Source: Cloeon dipterum
Taxonomy: Eukaryota > Arthropoda > Insecta > Ephemeroptera > Baetidae
NCBI RefSeq assembly: GCF_949628265.1
Contig: NC_088787.1
Coordinates: forward strand, 31,360,844 to 31,424,843
Reading direction: 5' to 3'
DNA: 64,000 nt
Shown: piece after piece, positions 37,401-49,132 of the stretch
How the letters are laid out: each line of letters opens with the position of its first letter
Numbering within the stretch: the stretch's first letter is position 1
Notes under the pieces: generated by a model
What the model was told of the DNA's origin: nothing
Seen by the model: only the letters and a program-made list of their open reading frames with translations
Databases searched by the model: none
Position numbers and translations under genes: made by a program

Positions 37401-40400
37401 ATTTTCCCAGAACATAATAGGATCATTCCCAAAATTTTCCAAAAGTATGAAAATGACGTCTCGATGAGCAGATTCAAAAATGTAAAAAGTTATTTGAAAT
37501 CCGATGTTACTTCCCCGAATTCCCAGATAAGTCGTTTTAAAAATCCTTCGTATTTTCCAATAATAAAAAATTGGAATTGCTATAATTAAGCTTGATTTTA
37601 TGGAAAATATGTTGGAAAAATAAAAAAAACTACAACAAGCCGTTCCATTACTGCGCGCGATTTTCCCAGAGCATTTTTACGTTGGAAAGATTTTTAAAAA
37701 TCTCGGAAAAGATAGAAATTGCACATCATTCAATTCGTCTCGCTTGAGCAGATTCCATAAATGTTGAACATTTATTAAAATTCGACAACTTTTGATTTTT
37801 TTTTAAATAATTACATCTAGCAAACCATTACGGAAACCATTTCTTTTTGAAATTTTAATAAAGATATGCTTTTCGAAACATTAAAAAAATTAATTTGAAT
37901 TTACTCATTTTACATTTCATTTTGTTAATTGAGATCAACATTTAACATAAATATTTTGCTGCGCATTTCAGGAAACATACCAGAAAAAGAAAAAGTCCCA
38001 CGCCGTGAAAAAGATCGAGGTTCTCTCGGCGAGGGACGTGCTGTCCAGCGACAGATACCAGACCGCCGAGTGCAGCGAAAAGCTGCCACTTTACTTTGAC
38101 GACGGATGCTTCAGAGGTCAGACACACGCTAATTTGCCGAATTGGTACCAATAGATCGTGTTTCCAGAATTGGAAATCGTGCGGCTGCTCAACTTCAAAC
38201 GAGAGAAATTCATTTGGGACGACGACCGGCAGCTGTTCATCGCGATTTGCGGCCTGGACACGTCGGACGACATGCAAAACGTGAAAAACGACCCCCAGGG
38301 CTTGACAGAAAATAACCAGAGACTGAGGTAAGCCGTTCGAAACTCCGGGTTTCAAATTTTAATGTCCATGGGCCAACAGATCCATAGTGTATGGGCAAAA
38401 CGAAATCAACGTGCCCCTCCAGGGTGTCGGAACGCTCATCCTGCTGGAAATACTCAACCCTATTTACTTCTTTCAAGTATTTTCGCTCACTGTTTGGTTA
38501 TGTGAAAGCTACTACTACTACACAATCGCCATCATCATCATGTCAGTCTACGGAATTTCGTCCAACGTCATCCAGACCTACAGGGTAAAATTCAGTTATA
38601 TAATTGTACGATATATTCGGGATACAATTAGATCTGTGTCAGGACGTATATATCTTTTAATTGATTATGATTTAACGGAAATGACGATTTAAATATTCCC
38701 GTTTTGCTCACTTAAGATTAAATTTAGTTGCGCTTAAAATCTTTAAAAAAAATACATCTCTGCGCGAGCAAAAAAATTGTATCAATTGATAAAAATTGCA
38801 ATTTTTATTTGTTGGCCGAATTGTCTTGCTGAATTAATCAATTAATTTTAATTTACAAAAAATAAATGCTTGAATATACTTATCGGCAAATTCATGCTTT
38901 ATTATTTATTAAAAAAACTCTAAACAGTTGGTTTATATTTTCAGAACCAGAGGAATCTACACAGCACCGTTCACTCGGTGGACAGAGCGCAAGTGCTGCG
39001 TCCCGACTCGAAAACAGAACACATTCCGACGACGCAACTGGTGCCAGGCGACGTGCTGGTGATTCCGTCGCACGGCTGCGTGATGCAGTGCGACGCCGTT
39101 TTGCTTCGCGGCACCTGCATCGTCAACGAAAGCATGCTGACTGGTAATAGAGAAAAATGCATACATGCGGTTGGTGTGACACGAATTTCAATTGTAAATA
39201 GGCGAAAGTGTGCCGGTGACGAAAACGTCGCTGGTGGCCAACTACAAGCAGCTGGACAAGAGGGAGAAGGCGCACCACACGCTCTACTGCGGCACTCAGG
39301 TCATCCAGACACGGTACTATGGCGGCGAGATGGTGCTCGCCGTCGTCACCAACACCAGTTTCATGACCGCCAAAGGAGAGTTGGTCCGATCGATTTTGTA
39401 CCCGCCGCCCGTCGACTTCAAATTCGACAGTGATCTCTTGAAATTCCTCCTCTTCCTCGCCTTTGTTGCTAGTTTTGGACTCGTTTACACCATTGTGTTG
39501 AAGGTAATTTTAATTTTCGACGGGAGGGATGCATTTAAGGCCAATACAGGCCTTAAAATATTTAAATTTGCTATATAGGTGTCGTTTTATATATTTTCGA
39601 ACCTGACAAACTCAAATTTGGTGTCTCTGCCCTAGTGAGTATTTTCGCAAAATTAGTTATACTATTTTTTAATTTTAAATGTACAACTCTGCCCATATGG
39701 ATTCAATTTATTAAGTGTCTTGTGTCTTTTCCGCAGATTATCAAAGGTGCTCCATGGACTGATATCGTTATCAAAGCGCTGGACATTGTGACCATCACCG
39801 TACCTCCTGCATTGCCTGCTGCCATGACGGTGGCTCGATTAAATGCTCAGACTAGACTGCAGGAGGACAAGATATTTTGTATTAACTCCCAGGAGATCAA
39901 TGTTGCCGGCTCCATTAACTGCGTGTGCTTTGATAAGGTCTGCGTTAATATTATTCATTTTATTTTCAATCTCTAAAGTAATTAATTACAGACTGGTACC
40001 CTAACCGAGGACGGCCTCGACATGTGGGGAGTTCTTCCTGTAGAAAACGGACAGTTCACTGATCCCTGCCACGATGCTGGTGAACTGAAAGCGTCCTCCA
40101 ACCTGCCGCTAGCTATGGCTGCTTGCCAGTCTCTCACGCTCATTAATAATGAGATCATGGGAGACCCTTTGGATTTAAAAGTAAGCCTCCCTTTTTTGAC
40201 TCTTGGGTGTTTCCATGTGAATTTCTTCTGGAAAATCTTTGGCGTTATAATGATGATAGAACATTGGAAACTTTGCGCCAAAAGGTGCCCATTTAGGCAG
40301 CCTACAAACTTTAAATTTGAATAAGATGTTTAGGAATTTTCCAAATTTGGGTAATTGTTTAAATTATTATTAAATTTTGAATGTCTAAAACATTTACTAT

Positions 40401-43241
40401 TTAATTTTTATTTTGAACATAGGATACAATTTTGCCCTGAGTGGGCTTAACATAATTAGAAATTTTCAGTTTTTGAGATACAAAGATCTCTTGTGGAAAC
40501 ACCCTTTGACCAAAATTTAATTTTTAATTTTTTTAAAATTTAATCTCATGTCATGTTTTCTATCAAACCAGACGTTTGAGTTTAGTAAGTGGCAGTTTGA
40601 GGAGCCAGATATTGACGATGCGTCCAAATACGACAATATCGTCCCCACGGTTGTCAAGTCGCCTGAATCTGATTTTGTGAGTTTTTTATTCTTTAAATTT
40701 TGAATTGTTTTTAAAAACTGAAATTTTGCAGAATAAAAAACAAGTGGGAATTATCCAGCAGTTTCAGTTTTCGTCGAGCCTTCAAAGAATGTCTGTGATA
40801 ACGCGTACTTTGGGACACAAAGAAGTCTTTGTTGTGAGCAAAGGATCGCCTGAGAAAATTTCTTCGCTGTCCATTCCAGAAACAGGTATTTTTTGTATTT
40901 GATGATTGTAGGCATTGAAATAAAATCTAAAGAAATTGTGATATTTCAATGGTAATTCTTGTGTGCAGTTCCTGAAAACTTCCATTCCGTGCTGATGCAG
41001 TATTCAAAAGAGGGCTACAGAATAATCGCAATCGGCTGGAAAACTTTGACTGGCTTGAGCTACCCAGCGGTGCAGAGGCTGCCCAGGGAGGAGGTCGAAA
41101 AGAATCTCACCTTCGGCGGGCTCATCATTCTGGAAAACAGACTCAAGCCTGAAACGGCCGACAACATTGCCATTCTGCACAGGGCCAAAGTCAAAATGGT
41201 CATGGTCACTGGTGAGGATTTAATCAATTCATTTTTCATCTCAAGGAATTTAAAATTATGCTTTACAGGGGACAACATTCTCACTGCTGTTAGTGTGGCC
41301 CGTGAGTGCGGAATGATTGCCGAAGGGGAGCACGTCATCGATGTGCAAAGCGTCGAAGCGACTGCCGACCATCCACCGAAAATTTACTTCACATCACAAG
41401 ACCACGAGGTGCGTTGCTTTGTCCTCGGATCTAAATTTTACTCTGAAATCAAAATCAGCAAACTCGGGCCTTTTATTGCATGTGGATGCAGAGGGTGTTC
41501 ATGTCGCCCATTCTGAGGGTATGGGACCAATTAATTAATTAAATCGTGTCTTTATTGAATTTTAGAAATCTGTTAATGGTTCTGGCGAGTGCCGCCTGCA
41601 GCCATACGCGTTCGCCATGAACGGCACCACTTGGAGTATTATCAGGGATTCTTTCCCAGAACTTATCCCCAGACTGATTGTAAGAGGCGCCGTCTTTGCC
41701 AGAATGAGCCCTGACCAGAAGCAGCAGCTGGTCGGACACTTCCAGGAACTTGGATACTATGTCGGTAAGTTCATCTTGCTTTTGCAGAAAATTAAAATAA
41801 CTTAAATCGAATAGCCACACCAGGGTAAAATTGAGCATGTTCTGAAAGCTTGGCCGTTCCAAGTTCCAACGGTGTGCAGATCTTAAATTTTGAACCAATA
41901 CAGAGCCCGTCAGGCGTCTTTAAGGTGTCCACACATGGGAATTGAACGATTTGATCGTTCTAAGGCTATCCTGACGCTAGGGTTCAATTTCTTATCTATT
42001 CTTATGGTCATATCTGACCTCAGGGTGATTGATTTCCTTGTTAAACGGTCTTTTAAATTTTTCTGTAAAATTTGGTCTTTTCAACACCTCTATATAGCAA
42101 CCTAAAACCACACTAACAAATTATGAAGGTGGTGAAAAAAGGAAATTGAAGGCCATTACAAATCTCTCTTGGAAACACCCATTTGTTAAAGGGGTTAATT
42201 TAAATGCTCGACTATCTTTGGTAATCAATTGTTTTTGCAGCCATGTGCGGAGACGGCGCGAACGACTGCGGCGCTTTGAAGGCGGCGCACGTGGGCATTT
42301 CCCTGTCGGACGCGGAGGCGTCGGTGGCGGCGTCGTTCACGTACAAAGAGGCGAACATCGCGTGCGTGCCGATGGTGATCAAGGAGGGCCGGGGCGCAAT
42401 CGTGACGTCGTTCGGCGTGTTCAAGTTCATGGCGGCGTACAGCCTGACGCAGTTCGTGTCGGTGATGATCCTGTACTCGATCGACAGCAACCTGACCGAC
42501 TTCCAGTTCCTCTACATTGACATCTTCCTGTCGCTGGCTTTCGTCGGCTTCTTCGGCAACACGATGGCCTACAAAGGCGCCATTTCCGCCGAGCCGCCCA
42601 TCACGAACCTCATCTCGGCCGTGCCGATGGTGTCGCTCGTGTCCCAGATGCTGCTCAACGTGTGTCTGCAATTGGCCATCTTCGCCCTGGTGCAGCACCA
42701 GCCGTGGTTCAAGCCGCACGCGCCGCAAAACTCGAACGACTACGCCTGCTCCGAAAACTACGCTGTGTTCGCCGGCTCGCTGTTCCAGTACATCCAGATG
42801 AGCATCGTCTTCTCCAAAGGGCCGCCGTACCGAGAGAGGATCTGGACCAACTACTGGCTCTCCGCTTCCATCGTCCTGCTGACCAGTATGTGCGTCTACA
42901 TCACCGTGTGGCCGGCCGAGTGGCTCGTCGCACTCCTCGAACTAATCATGCCGCCGGATATCAGATTCAGACTCTACGTCATCGTGTTAGGCGCCGTCGG
43001 GTTTTTCCTCAGCTTCTTCTTGGAGGAGTTGCTGGTCGAGGGCGTCGTGCAGACCAAAGTCAAGTCTGCAGAGAGGTCATTCGATTGTGTCATGAAGGAG
43101 ATGGACGAAGACACCAAGTGGCCTGTCCTGTCCGCCAAACTCGAGGTGGCCGAGCCGCAAACGGCGGTCGACGACGCCAAACCTCACGTGCACATGACTG
43201 TGCTGAGGGAAACCAACAATTTGCCTTCGCCCGTGAATTAG
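31428..43241 (+). CDS. ATP13A3: P5B-type cation-transporting ATPase (ATP13A2/3 family)
   Basis: P5B ATPases are late-endosomal/lysosomal pumps; characterised members export polyamines. Exons are 31428-31476, 36122-36219, 36402-36569, 37972-38116, 38168-38327, 38380-38584, 38945-39143, 39202-39503, 39737-39937, 39992-40180, 40572-40676, 40732-40885, 40969-41211, 41269-41408, 41566-41764 and 42241-43241 (1185 residues). The A-domain TGES motif spans the 39143/39202 junction. [17 protein letters not shown] is the P5B M4 signature. [17 protein letters not shown] is the phosphorylation site, split between exons 9 and 10. GDPLDLK and SSSLQRMSV lie in the N domain, and [20 protein letters not shown] is the hinge. 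The last exon holds the C-terminal membrane segments. It resembles human ATP13A3 more than ATP13A2 ([25 protein letters not shown]). Insects usually have one gene of this type, so the paralogue letter is loose. The start and first exon rest on phase. Confidence 0.93.
32764..33225. mobile_element. F3-family foldback element in ATP13A intron 1
   Basis: Left side: AAGCCGCCAACAGATGGCGC, CGATTTTTAAGGCACTTCCG, then CTCTGAAAACCAAAATTGGT. Right side: diverged inverse with GATTTTTGTTTTAAGCCCATC and CGCTGGCTTCGAACAC. The middle holds about 100 nt not present in the other F3 copies. The right arm has decayed more than the left. Confidence 0.6.
33880..34303. mobile_element. Foldback element in ATP13A intron 1, F1-related ends
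   Basis: The ends are inverted copies: AAGACCGTCTTTGACGAAGT and the mirror of AATCAAATTCGGTCTTT. Inside are CACACCAATCGATTCTTG against CAAGAATCAATTGGTG, and AACTGCGCATGCGTAAGAC against a mirrored GACGCATGCGCAGTT. The CAATCGATTC sub-end resembles F1, but the core lacks the CTGCTGTCTCGAT block, so it is a sister family. Confidence 0.7.
41815..42030. mobile_element. F6-family repeat, half copy, in ATP13A intron 15
   Basis: It shares CTGAAAGC, AACGGTGTGCAGATCTT, AATACAGAGCCCGTCAGG, GGCTATCCTGACGC and CTGACCTCAG, in that order, with the segment at 55735-55925 in the zinc-finger gene intron. Only one arm is present here. Confidence 0.55.
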
Positions 43242-44110
43242 CGAGTGAGTGAGAAACGAACGAGAACTTTGCCGTGCATTTATCAAGAAGCTATAATTGC
43301 CCACATGCTGATTTACAATTATTATAATTATTTCTGCTGCCAAAGTTTAGAAAAGCACATTTAAACTTATGATACCTGAGGAATTTACTATAAATTATAA
43401 CTTCATAATAAAAAAGGAATATTTTTTACCAATGCAATATAATTAGAGTGTATTTAAAGATAGAAAAACGGAATTTCCTCGTTTCCCTGTTTTCCCAACA
43501 GGACTAGAATTTTTTCCTTGAAAAACAGACATTTAGGGGTGAAGAGTGAGCACCCCATAACTCTTCAGCTGGTCGGTCAGGGGAGGTCGAGACAAGTAAT
43601 ATGGCGTGAAGTTTTTGCAAGTTAAAACCCCAACATTTTAAGTTCGCAATATTTTCAAAACATGCAAAGTCCAAAATCGTGTTTTTCATGTTTATAACAA
43701 ATTTAAAATGGAATTTTCATTATAGCTCATAGCACACGTTTGTTGACTATGAGAGCAATTTTACTGCAAAATTGTTAAAAATTTCAAAAAACTGATTTAT
43801 GTAAAACATTTAAATACAGAAAGTAGAAGATAAATTAACAGAAAATATTTCCAGAAATTCAATTCCACCTTCAAGCCCCAGCTGCGGGATTTTAGGTGGC
43901 GGCTGACTCTTGTCATTTTCGCCTAATATCGCCCAATTGGTGGTGACTGAAGCTTACTAGCAGCAGTAAATTGTAAACTTACAAAAAAAATTCTTGGAAA
44001 TATTGCTACATCAGGACATTGAAAAAAAAAGAATTTTATCTATTTTGGGCAGTGCCACAAAAAATCTGGATAGGACAGGAATGAAAAATCTTCTCAAACG
44101 CAAACAAAAT
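43242..44110. other. Tail-to-tail spacer of the P5B ATPase and DNAAF1
   Basis: The ATPase 3' UTR runs to about 43430, where AATAAA at 43407-43412 is the likely poly(A) signal. The rest is AT-rich and must hold the DNAAF1 3' UTR on the other strand. No gene or repeat family was recognised. Confidence 0.5.
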
Positions 44111-45816
44111 CTATTCGCAATCTTCTGCCGATTCGTCGGATGTGCCAGTCATGAAGTTCTGCCAAATTTCCATTCTTTCATCGAGCGAATAGTGCAGCTC
44201 CTCTGGCAAATTCTCAAAGCCCTGCTCCTGAATCTTGACTTCGGCGGTTTTCTCTTTCCCCAACTGATGAATATACTCCAGAATGCACTGCGGCTGTTCA
44301 ACTGTCGCTTCACCATCTGAATTCTCGATTTGAGGCATTTCCTCAAAATCTGGAATTTGCTCTTCCACATCTTTCCACTCGATTTCTTCGACGAGCTTTC
44401 GTGCGTGGTCATTCAAAACAGTTGGCCTAGTGCGCTGCCATGGCATTTTGATCGGGATTACCTCCTTCTGTTTTTATGAGCATATAGTTTTTTTACATTT
44501 TTAAAATTATTTGTACCATTTCTGACTGCCCAAAGTCTTCGTCATTCAAGTCTTCGCTTTCGGTCTCTTTGTAAAGTTCTGGATATCGCTGTTTCATTCT
44601 CTCGTACATCTCTATTTTTTAAATTATTTTTATGTTTAATATTTTTTAATTAATTTTGATTTACTCAAATGCAGTTCTTTCAAATCCTGCTCCTTTTGCA
44701 GCTTCCATTCGATCTTGAGAGCTTCTTCAGCACTTTGTCCACCCTCATTCCTTTTATTGAAAATCAAATTTAAATAAGTTCAAAATCACAATAAATTTTT
44801 TTGAATTATTGTACCACGCCTCAGCCAACTTCCTCTCCTCGTCTTGAACAGGTCTTCCATCAAGGTAGCACAATTCTGGCTAAAAAAAACACAAAAAAAT
44901 TTACGAAAATTTAAATGGGCAAATCTTACAAACGCCAGAATGACGGTTTTCCTGTAGTTTGGAATCACGCCTAAAATTGGATTGCCATCCAGGAACAAAG
45001 CTCTCATTTTCTCCAGTTTCGAGAGAACCTGAATAAAAAAATCAAATTTCCATTTTTTAAAACTGAGAAATTCACGTTTATAATATCAGGATCGGCTAAT
45101 TTGTTGTGCGAGAGTCGAAGCAGTGTCAGAGAAGCGCACTCGGCAAGGTGAGAAATGTCTTCGACCTTTTCCAGGCTGTTGTAGCTCAAATCCAAACTGG
45201 TCAGGTTTTTCAGGCAGCCTAATATATTAAAATTAAAAGAGTTGCGGCAAGGAGTAAAAAATTCTTACTCAGATTTTCAGCGGCCTGGATCTTATTTTTG
45301 CTGAGATCAATTTTATCCAGCTGCTGGCAATGCTCTAAATTCTCAATTTTTTCGATGCAGTTTTCATTGAGAAAGAGCTGAGTCATCTGCTTGAGATTTC
45401 CCAGATTTTCTATTTTTCTGATCACATTGTTTTGCAAGTAAAGACACTTCAGGTTGGTGTAATCGTCCAAATTTTCAATTTGCCTGATACCTATTTCAAA
45501 AATTACATGAATCAAAAGCTCAGAATTTACTTTATCGGTCCAGGAAACTTTAATGTGATTCTCGCGTGTATTTTTTATATTACCTTGGTAGTGCAAATAA
45601 AGAATGTTATTTAAATGTGGTACAGAATACATCCCATCGCCATAGCTGCATACTTTGTAAAGGTAATCTTTAGTTATCTTGCCGCTAAAACGAAAATTAT
45701 AATAATTTAAAAAGACATAATTCAATAACTTCGTCATAATCAACAAGAATAGATCGCAAAGAGTTTATTATTTATACTTACTCTGGAGCGCAGACAGGTG
45801 CTTTGGCTTTATTCAT
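44111..45816 (-). CDS. DNAAF1: Dynein axonemal assembly factor 1 (LRRC50), leucine-rich repeat protein
   Basis: DNAAF1 is a cytoplasmic factor needed to pre-assemble axonemal dynein arms. Exons on the minus strand are 45816-45782, 45684-45584, 45490-45269, 45218-45076, 45028-44930, 44879-44815, 44750-44665, 44611-44517 and 44467-44111 (400 residues). An N-terminal ITKDYLYKVCSYG segment precedes SDS22-type repeats: IRQIENLDDYTNLKCLYLQN, IRKIENLGNLKQMTQLFLNE, IEKIENLEHCQQLDKIDLSK, then LEKVEDISHLAECASLTLLR. An LRR cap follows (GNPILGVIPNYRKTVILAFP, ELCYLDGRPVQDEERKLAEA). The tail is acidic and ends TSDESAEDCE. It is much shorter than human DNAAF1 (about 725), lacking the long repetitive C-terminal region. 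In insects cilia are confined to sensory neurons and sperm, so expression should be tissue-limited. Confidence 0.93.
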
Positions 45817-46224
45817 TTTTCCGTTTGACAACAATCGAAATACTGCTATGTATAATTTTCTACCCGTGTCTTATATATATAATATGCACCAAACGTTTCC
45901 ATGGAAACCTATAAAGTCTTAAGTCATAGCTTTAATTCCCGCTACGAACAACCAAAATCCTCCCTCTCATTTTACACTACAGATGGCAGCACCACAGCAC
46001 CAAAAAATCACTGCGGATGTTTTCCCCGCTCCTGATTGGTTTGTTTATCAGTTTAAGGTACAAGCACGAGACACTCAACAGATTCTCAACTAATAGCTTT
46101 CTGTGTCAGTCAGAATCCAGAATTTCCTCTGAATTGTGATTTTTGTTAGTGCACATACTCTGCTTTTGTGCTGCTGTTGGTCTTAGCGGATTTCTCATAA
46201 TTTGCTGACCGGCTAGCAGTCAGG
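45817..46224. promoter_or_regulatory. Bidirectional promoter region of DNAAF1 and CLP1
   Basis: The two start codons are only 408 bp apart, head to head, so both promoters and 5' UTRs lie here. On the minus side ATATATAATATGC near 45875-45890 is TATA-like. GCACGAGACACTCAAC precedes the CLP1 leader. There is no repeat in this gap. Confidence 0.55.
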
Positions 46225-48106
46225 ATGACGGACGCCAAGCCAAAGGATTCGTCGGAGCAGGAATTCAAACTCGAGCCGGATACCGAGTTGAGATTCGAAG
46301 TAGAAAATCCGGATAACAAATCGGAAAAAGTTGTGTTGGAGGTGTGTTTTTTGAACAAAGTTTTGTCCCTGCTGAAACGTGTTTGTTTTGCAGCTGAAAT
46401 CGGGGCACGCTGAGATCTTTGGGACCGAACTGGTGAAGGACAAGCAGTACTTTTTCTGTTCCGGCGCTAAGGTGGCTGTTTTCACATGGCACGGTTGCAC
46501 ATTAGAACTGAAAGGCAAAACGGACGTAGCCTACGTTGCTAAAGAAACGCCGATGGTAAAATTGACTAATAAAAATTGAATGACCAGTCTTTATCGATGT
46601 TATTCATCAGGTCATGTATTTGAATGTACACGCTGCCCTGGAAGAGGTGAGGAAAAATTCAGAGGCTGAGGGGAAGAGAGGACCCATCGCCATGATCGTG
46701 GGCCCTACGGACGTTGGAAAATCAACGCTGTGCAAAATTCTGCTCAACTACGCCGTAAGGGCCACCCGAAGGCCGATTTTTGTAGACCTCGACGTCGGGC
46801 AAGGACAGATCTCCGTTCCTGGCACCATTGGTAAAAACAGTAGAATCACTTTGAAATTAAAATCCGACTAACTCGAGTTTTAGGTGCCCTGTTAGTTGAA
46901 AGACCTTCAGGGGTGGACGAAGGGTTCTCGCAACTGGCGCCGCTTGTGTACCACTACGGACACAACAATCCTGGCGCCAATACAGCTCTCTATAATACTG
47001 TAGTCACCAGTCTGGGAGAAGTCACGATGGATCGCATGAGGTCCAACAAAAAAGGTAGACAGGAAAGAAAGTTTCAAGTTTTGTTGAGTTTTTAGCAAAG
47101 AATATTATTCAAATTTCAGAATTTAAATTTACTTTACGTTAAACAAAAGTTTCTTTGAGGTATTATTTGGACTCATTTAAAAATAAAAGTAATCTAAATT
47201 TCCCAAATATACAAATTAATTTTTTCTGAACAACCAAAATGGAGCTACATGACCTAATAATCAGGCCACACAGTTAGAATTAATTATCTCCAACCTTTTC
47301 TGACCAATTAGAATTTTTTTTTAATTCGTGTGGAGAAACTCGATTCTGACGAAATTTTTTATTCAACACAGCTAACCACTCTGGAGCAATCATCAACACT
47401 TGCGGCTGGGTCAAAGGCGACGGTTACCACCAGATCCTTCACATTGCCCAAGCCTTTGAGGCCGACGTCATTCTTGTTTTGGACCAGGAAAGGCTTTACA
47501 ATGAATTGGTCCGTGACATGCCCGACAGCGTGCGGACCGTCTTCTTGCCAAAGAGTGGAGGAGTAAGTGTAGTCCTTTTTAAACTCTCCCTTAGCTAAAT
47601 AAAAATCCCTCTAGGTCGTGGAGAGGACAAGCAAGTCTCGAATCGATTCGAGGGACGCCAGGGTGCGCGAGTACTTTTACGGCACCAAGACCAACCTTTA
47701 CCCCCATTCGTTCGACGTCAAGTTCTCAGACGTGAGGATCTACAAAATCGGCGCTCCGTCGTTACCTGATTCTTGCATGCCGCTCGGCATGAAAGCTGAG
47801 GATAACATGACCAAGCTGGTGCAGGTCACTCCAGGAATGTCTGTCCTCAACCACTTGCTAGCCGTCAGTTTTGCCACGGGCGTCGAAGAGGATGTCATCA
47901 GGACCAACGTGGCCGGATTCGTTTGCGTGTAACTTTTATTTTATTTTAAATTAATCTATGCATTTCTCATATTTTTTCTTGGTCTTATTTCCAGAACCGA
48001 AGTTGACATGGACAGACAGACAATGACTGTGTTGTCCCCACAGCCACGACCTCTGCCACAGACCCTGCTGCTGCTGTCTGAAATCCAGTTCATGGATAGC
48101 CACTGA
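46225..48106 (+). CDS. CLP1: Polyribonucleotide 5'-hydroxyl-kinase CLP1
   Basis: CLP1 is an RNA 5'-kinase in the tRNA splicing endonuclease complex and a subunit of mRNA cleavage factor II. Exons are 46225-46341, 46394-46555, 46611-46830, 46884-47054, 47372-47562, 47615-47928 and 47995-48106 (428 residues; human 425). The N-terminal sandwich domain has [20 protein letters not shown] and [12 protein letters not shown]. Walker A is [20 protein letters not shown] and Walker B-like is [35 protein letters not shown] and [20 protein letters not shown] follow. The C-terminal domain ends [15 protein letters not shown]. Poly(A) signal AATAAA lies at 48344-48349. Confidence 0.97.
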
Positions 48107-49132
48107 AAGTAAGCGGTTTGGGGGACTTCGCTGAAATAAGTGTCCTTCAAACCTGTGCAAGAGATGAAAACCTCGTGAACAGTTTAGTGACTGTGACTGC
48201 GTAAAAGTGTGTTTGTATGATGTGTCGCTTCAAGACTAGTTCTTGTAAATTAAATAATTTTGAAAGTTGTTTATCAATTAGATTATTTGCAACGCCCCTT
48301 TCCTTTTAATTTCATTGAGAGTGTGTAATTAGAAAAAATGTGCAATAAAACGCGTTCTGATTAATGGCTTGAAAGAATTTATCAAGGTCGACCCTGAGAG
48401 GCGCGCACGTCGCGATCATATGTTTTGCAATTTTAAACTTTCTAGTGGATGCGACACTTCTTGCCACTTGTTCAAAATTTTTGAAGGAAAAATTCATTCT
48501 TTAAGACTCTTACCTCTAGAATTTAAATAGAAGTCAAGTATCTTAATCGAAATCATGTCTGAAATTCTCAGAATTCACCGTAAAATCGAAATGTACCTCT
48601 TTCCCGCCATCTTTTGAGCGCGAAAATGGCCGCAGTGCATGGCGAACGAAAAAAGCAAATAAGGAGGGTTTAAAAAGGAGTGGACGTGAAGCCGACATTA
48701 TAGTTCTGAAACACGAAATTAAACAAATCCCCACCACCGGCTTAAAACTTTCAACGCTATGATCAAAGCAATGTTCTTCAGTGGTGGGAGTTTGTTTGCA
48801 TTTCAAATCCCAGAACAAAAATGTCGTCGTCACGTCCACTCCTTACCTTACACACTTCTTTAACCTAGAGGCACACAGCACACAGAGAGCTAACACATCA
48901 ATGGCTGTCACGAACTAAAGTAAGTGGGTGGTCGCTTGAGTGTCGAAAATGAGTCGAATTTCGATTTCGAGCATCGACTGCCGCGTGCCCCCCGCAGTCT
49001 GAGCCGCCAGGGTGAGAATTAACGCTCCGAAAGGACGCAACACGGCGTCACACTGTGGTTCTAACGGGCTGAAATGATTTCAGGTCGCTGCCATTGCTGC
49101 TATTTAGGTCTCGCACTTGCTCAATCGGCGAG
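48107..49132 (+). other. CLP1 3' UTR and MARCHF8 leader region
   Basis: CLP1 probably ends near 48370. The distal part must contain the MARCHF8 promoter. A likely untranslated exon ends at a CAGG|GTGAG donor near 49012. It joins across a short intron to TTTCAG at 49083, just before the MARCHF8 start. That exon would hold a short upstream frame (48949-49002). A stem-loop lies at 48721-48797. No other gene seen. Confidence 0.5.

Noticed and set aside
42517-43252. Several long frames in other frames of the ATPase last exon, and similar ones across 49117-50010
   Set aside because: High GC suppresses stops in all frames. The residues are Arg/Ala/Pro-rich with no family match, while the chosen frame matches P5B ATPases or MARCH proteins throughout.
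48721-48797. U1-like small nuclear RNA
   Set aside because: ATGATCA within the loop recalls U1 stem-loop I, but the 5' splice-site-pairing sequence and Sm site are not there.
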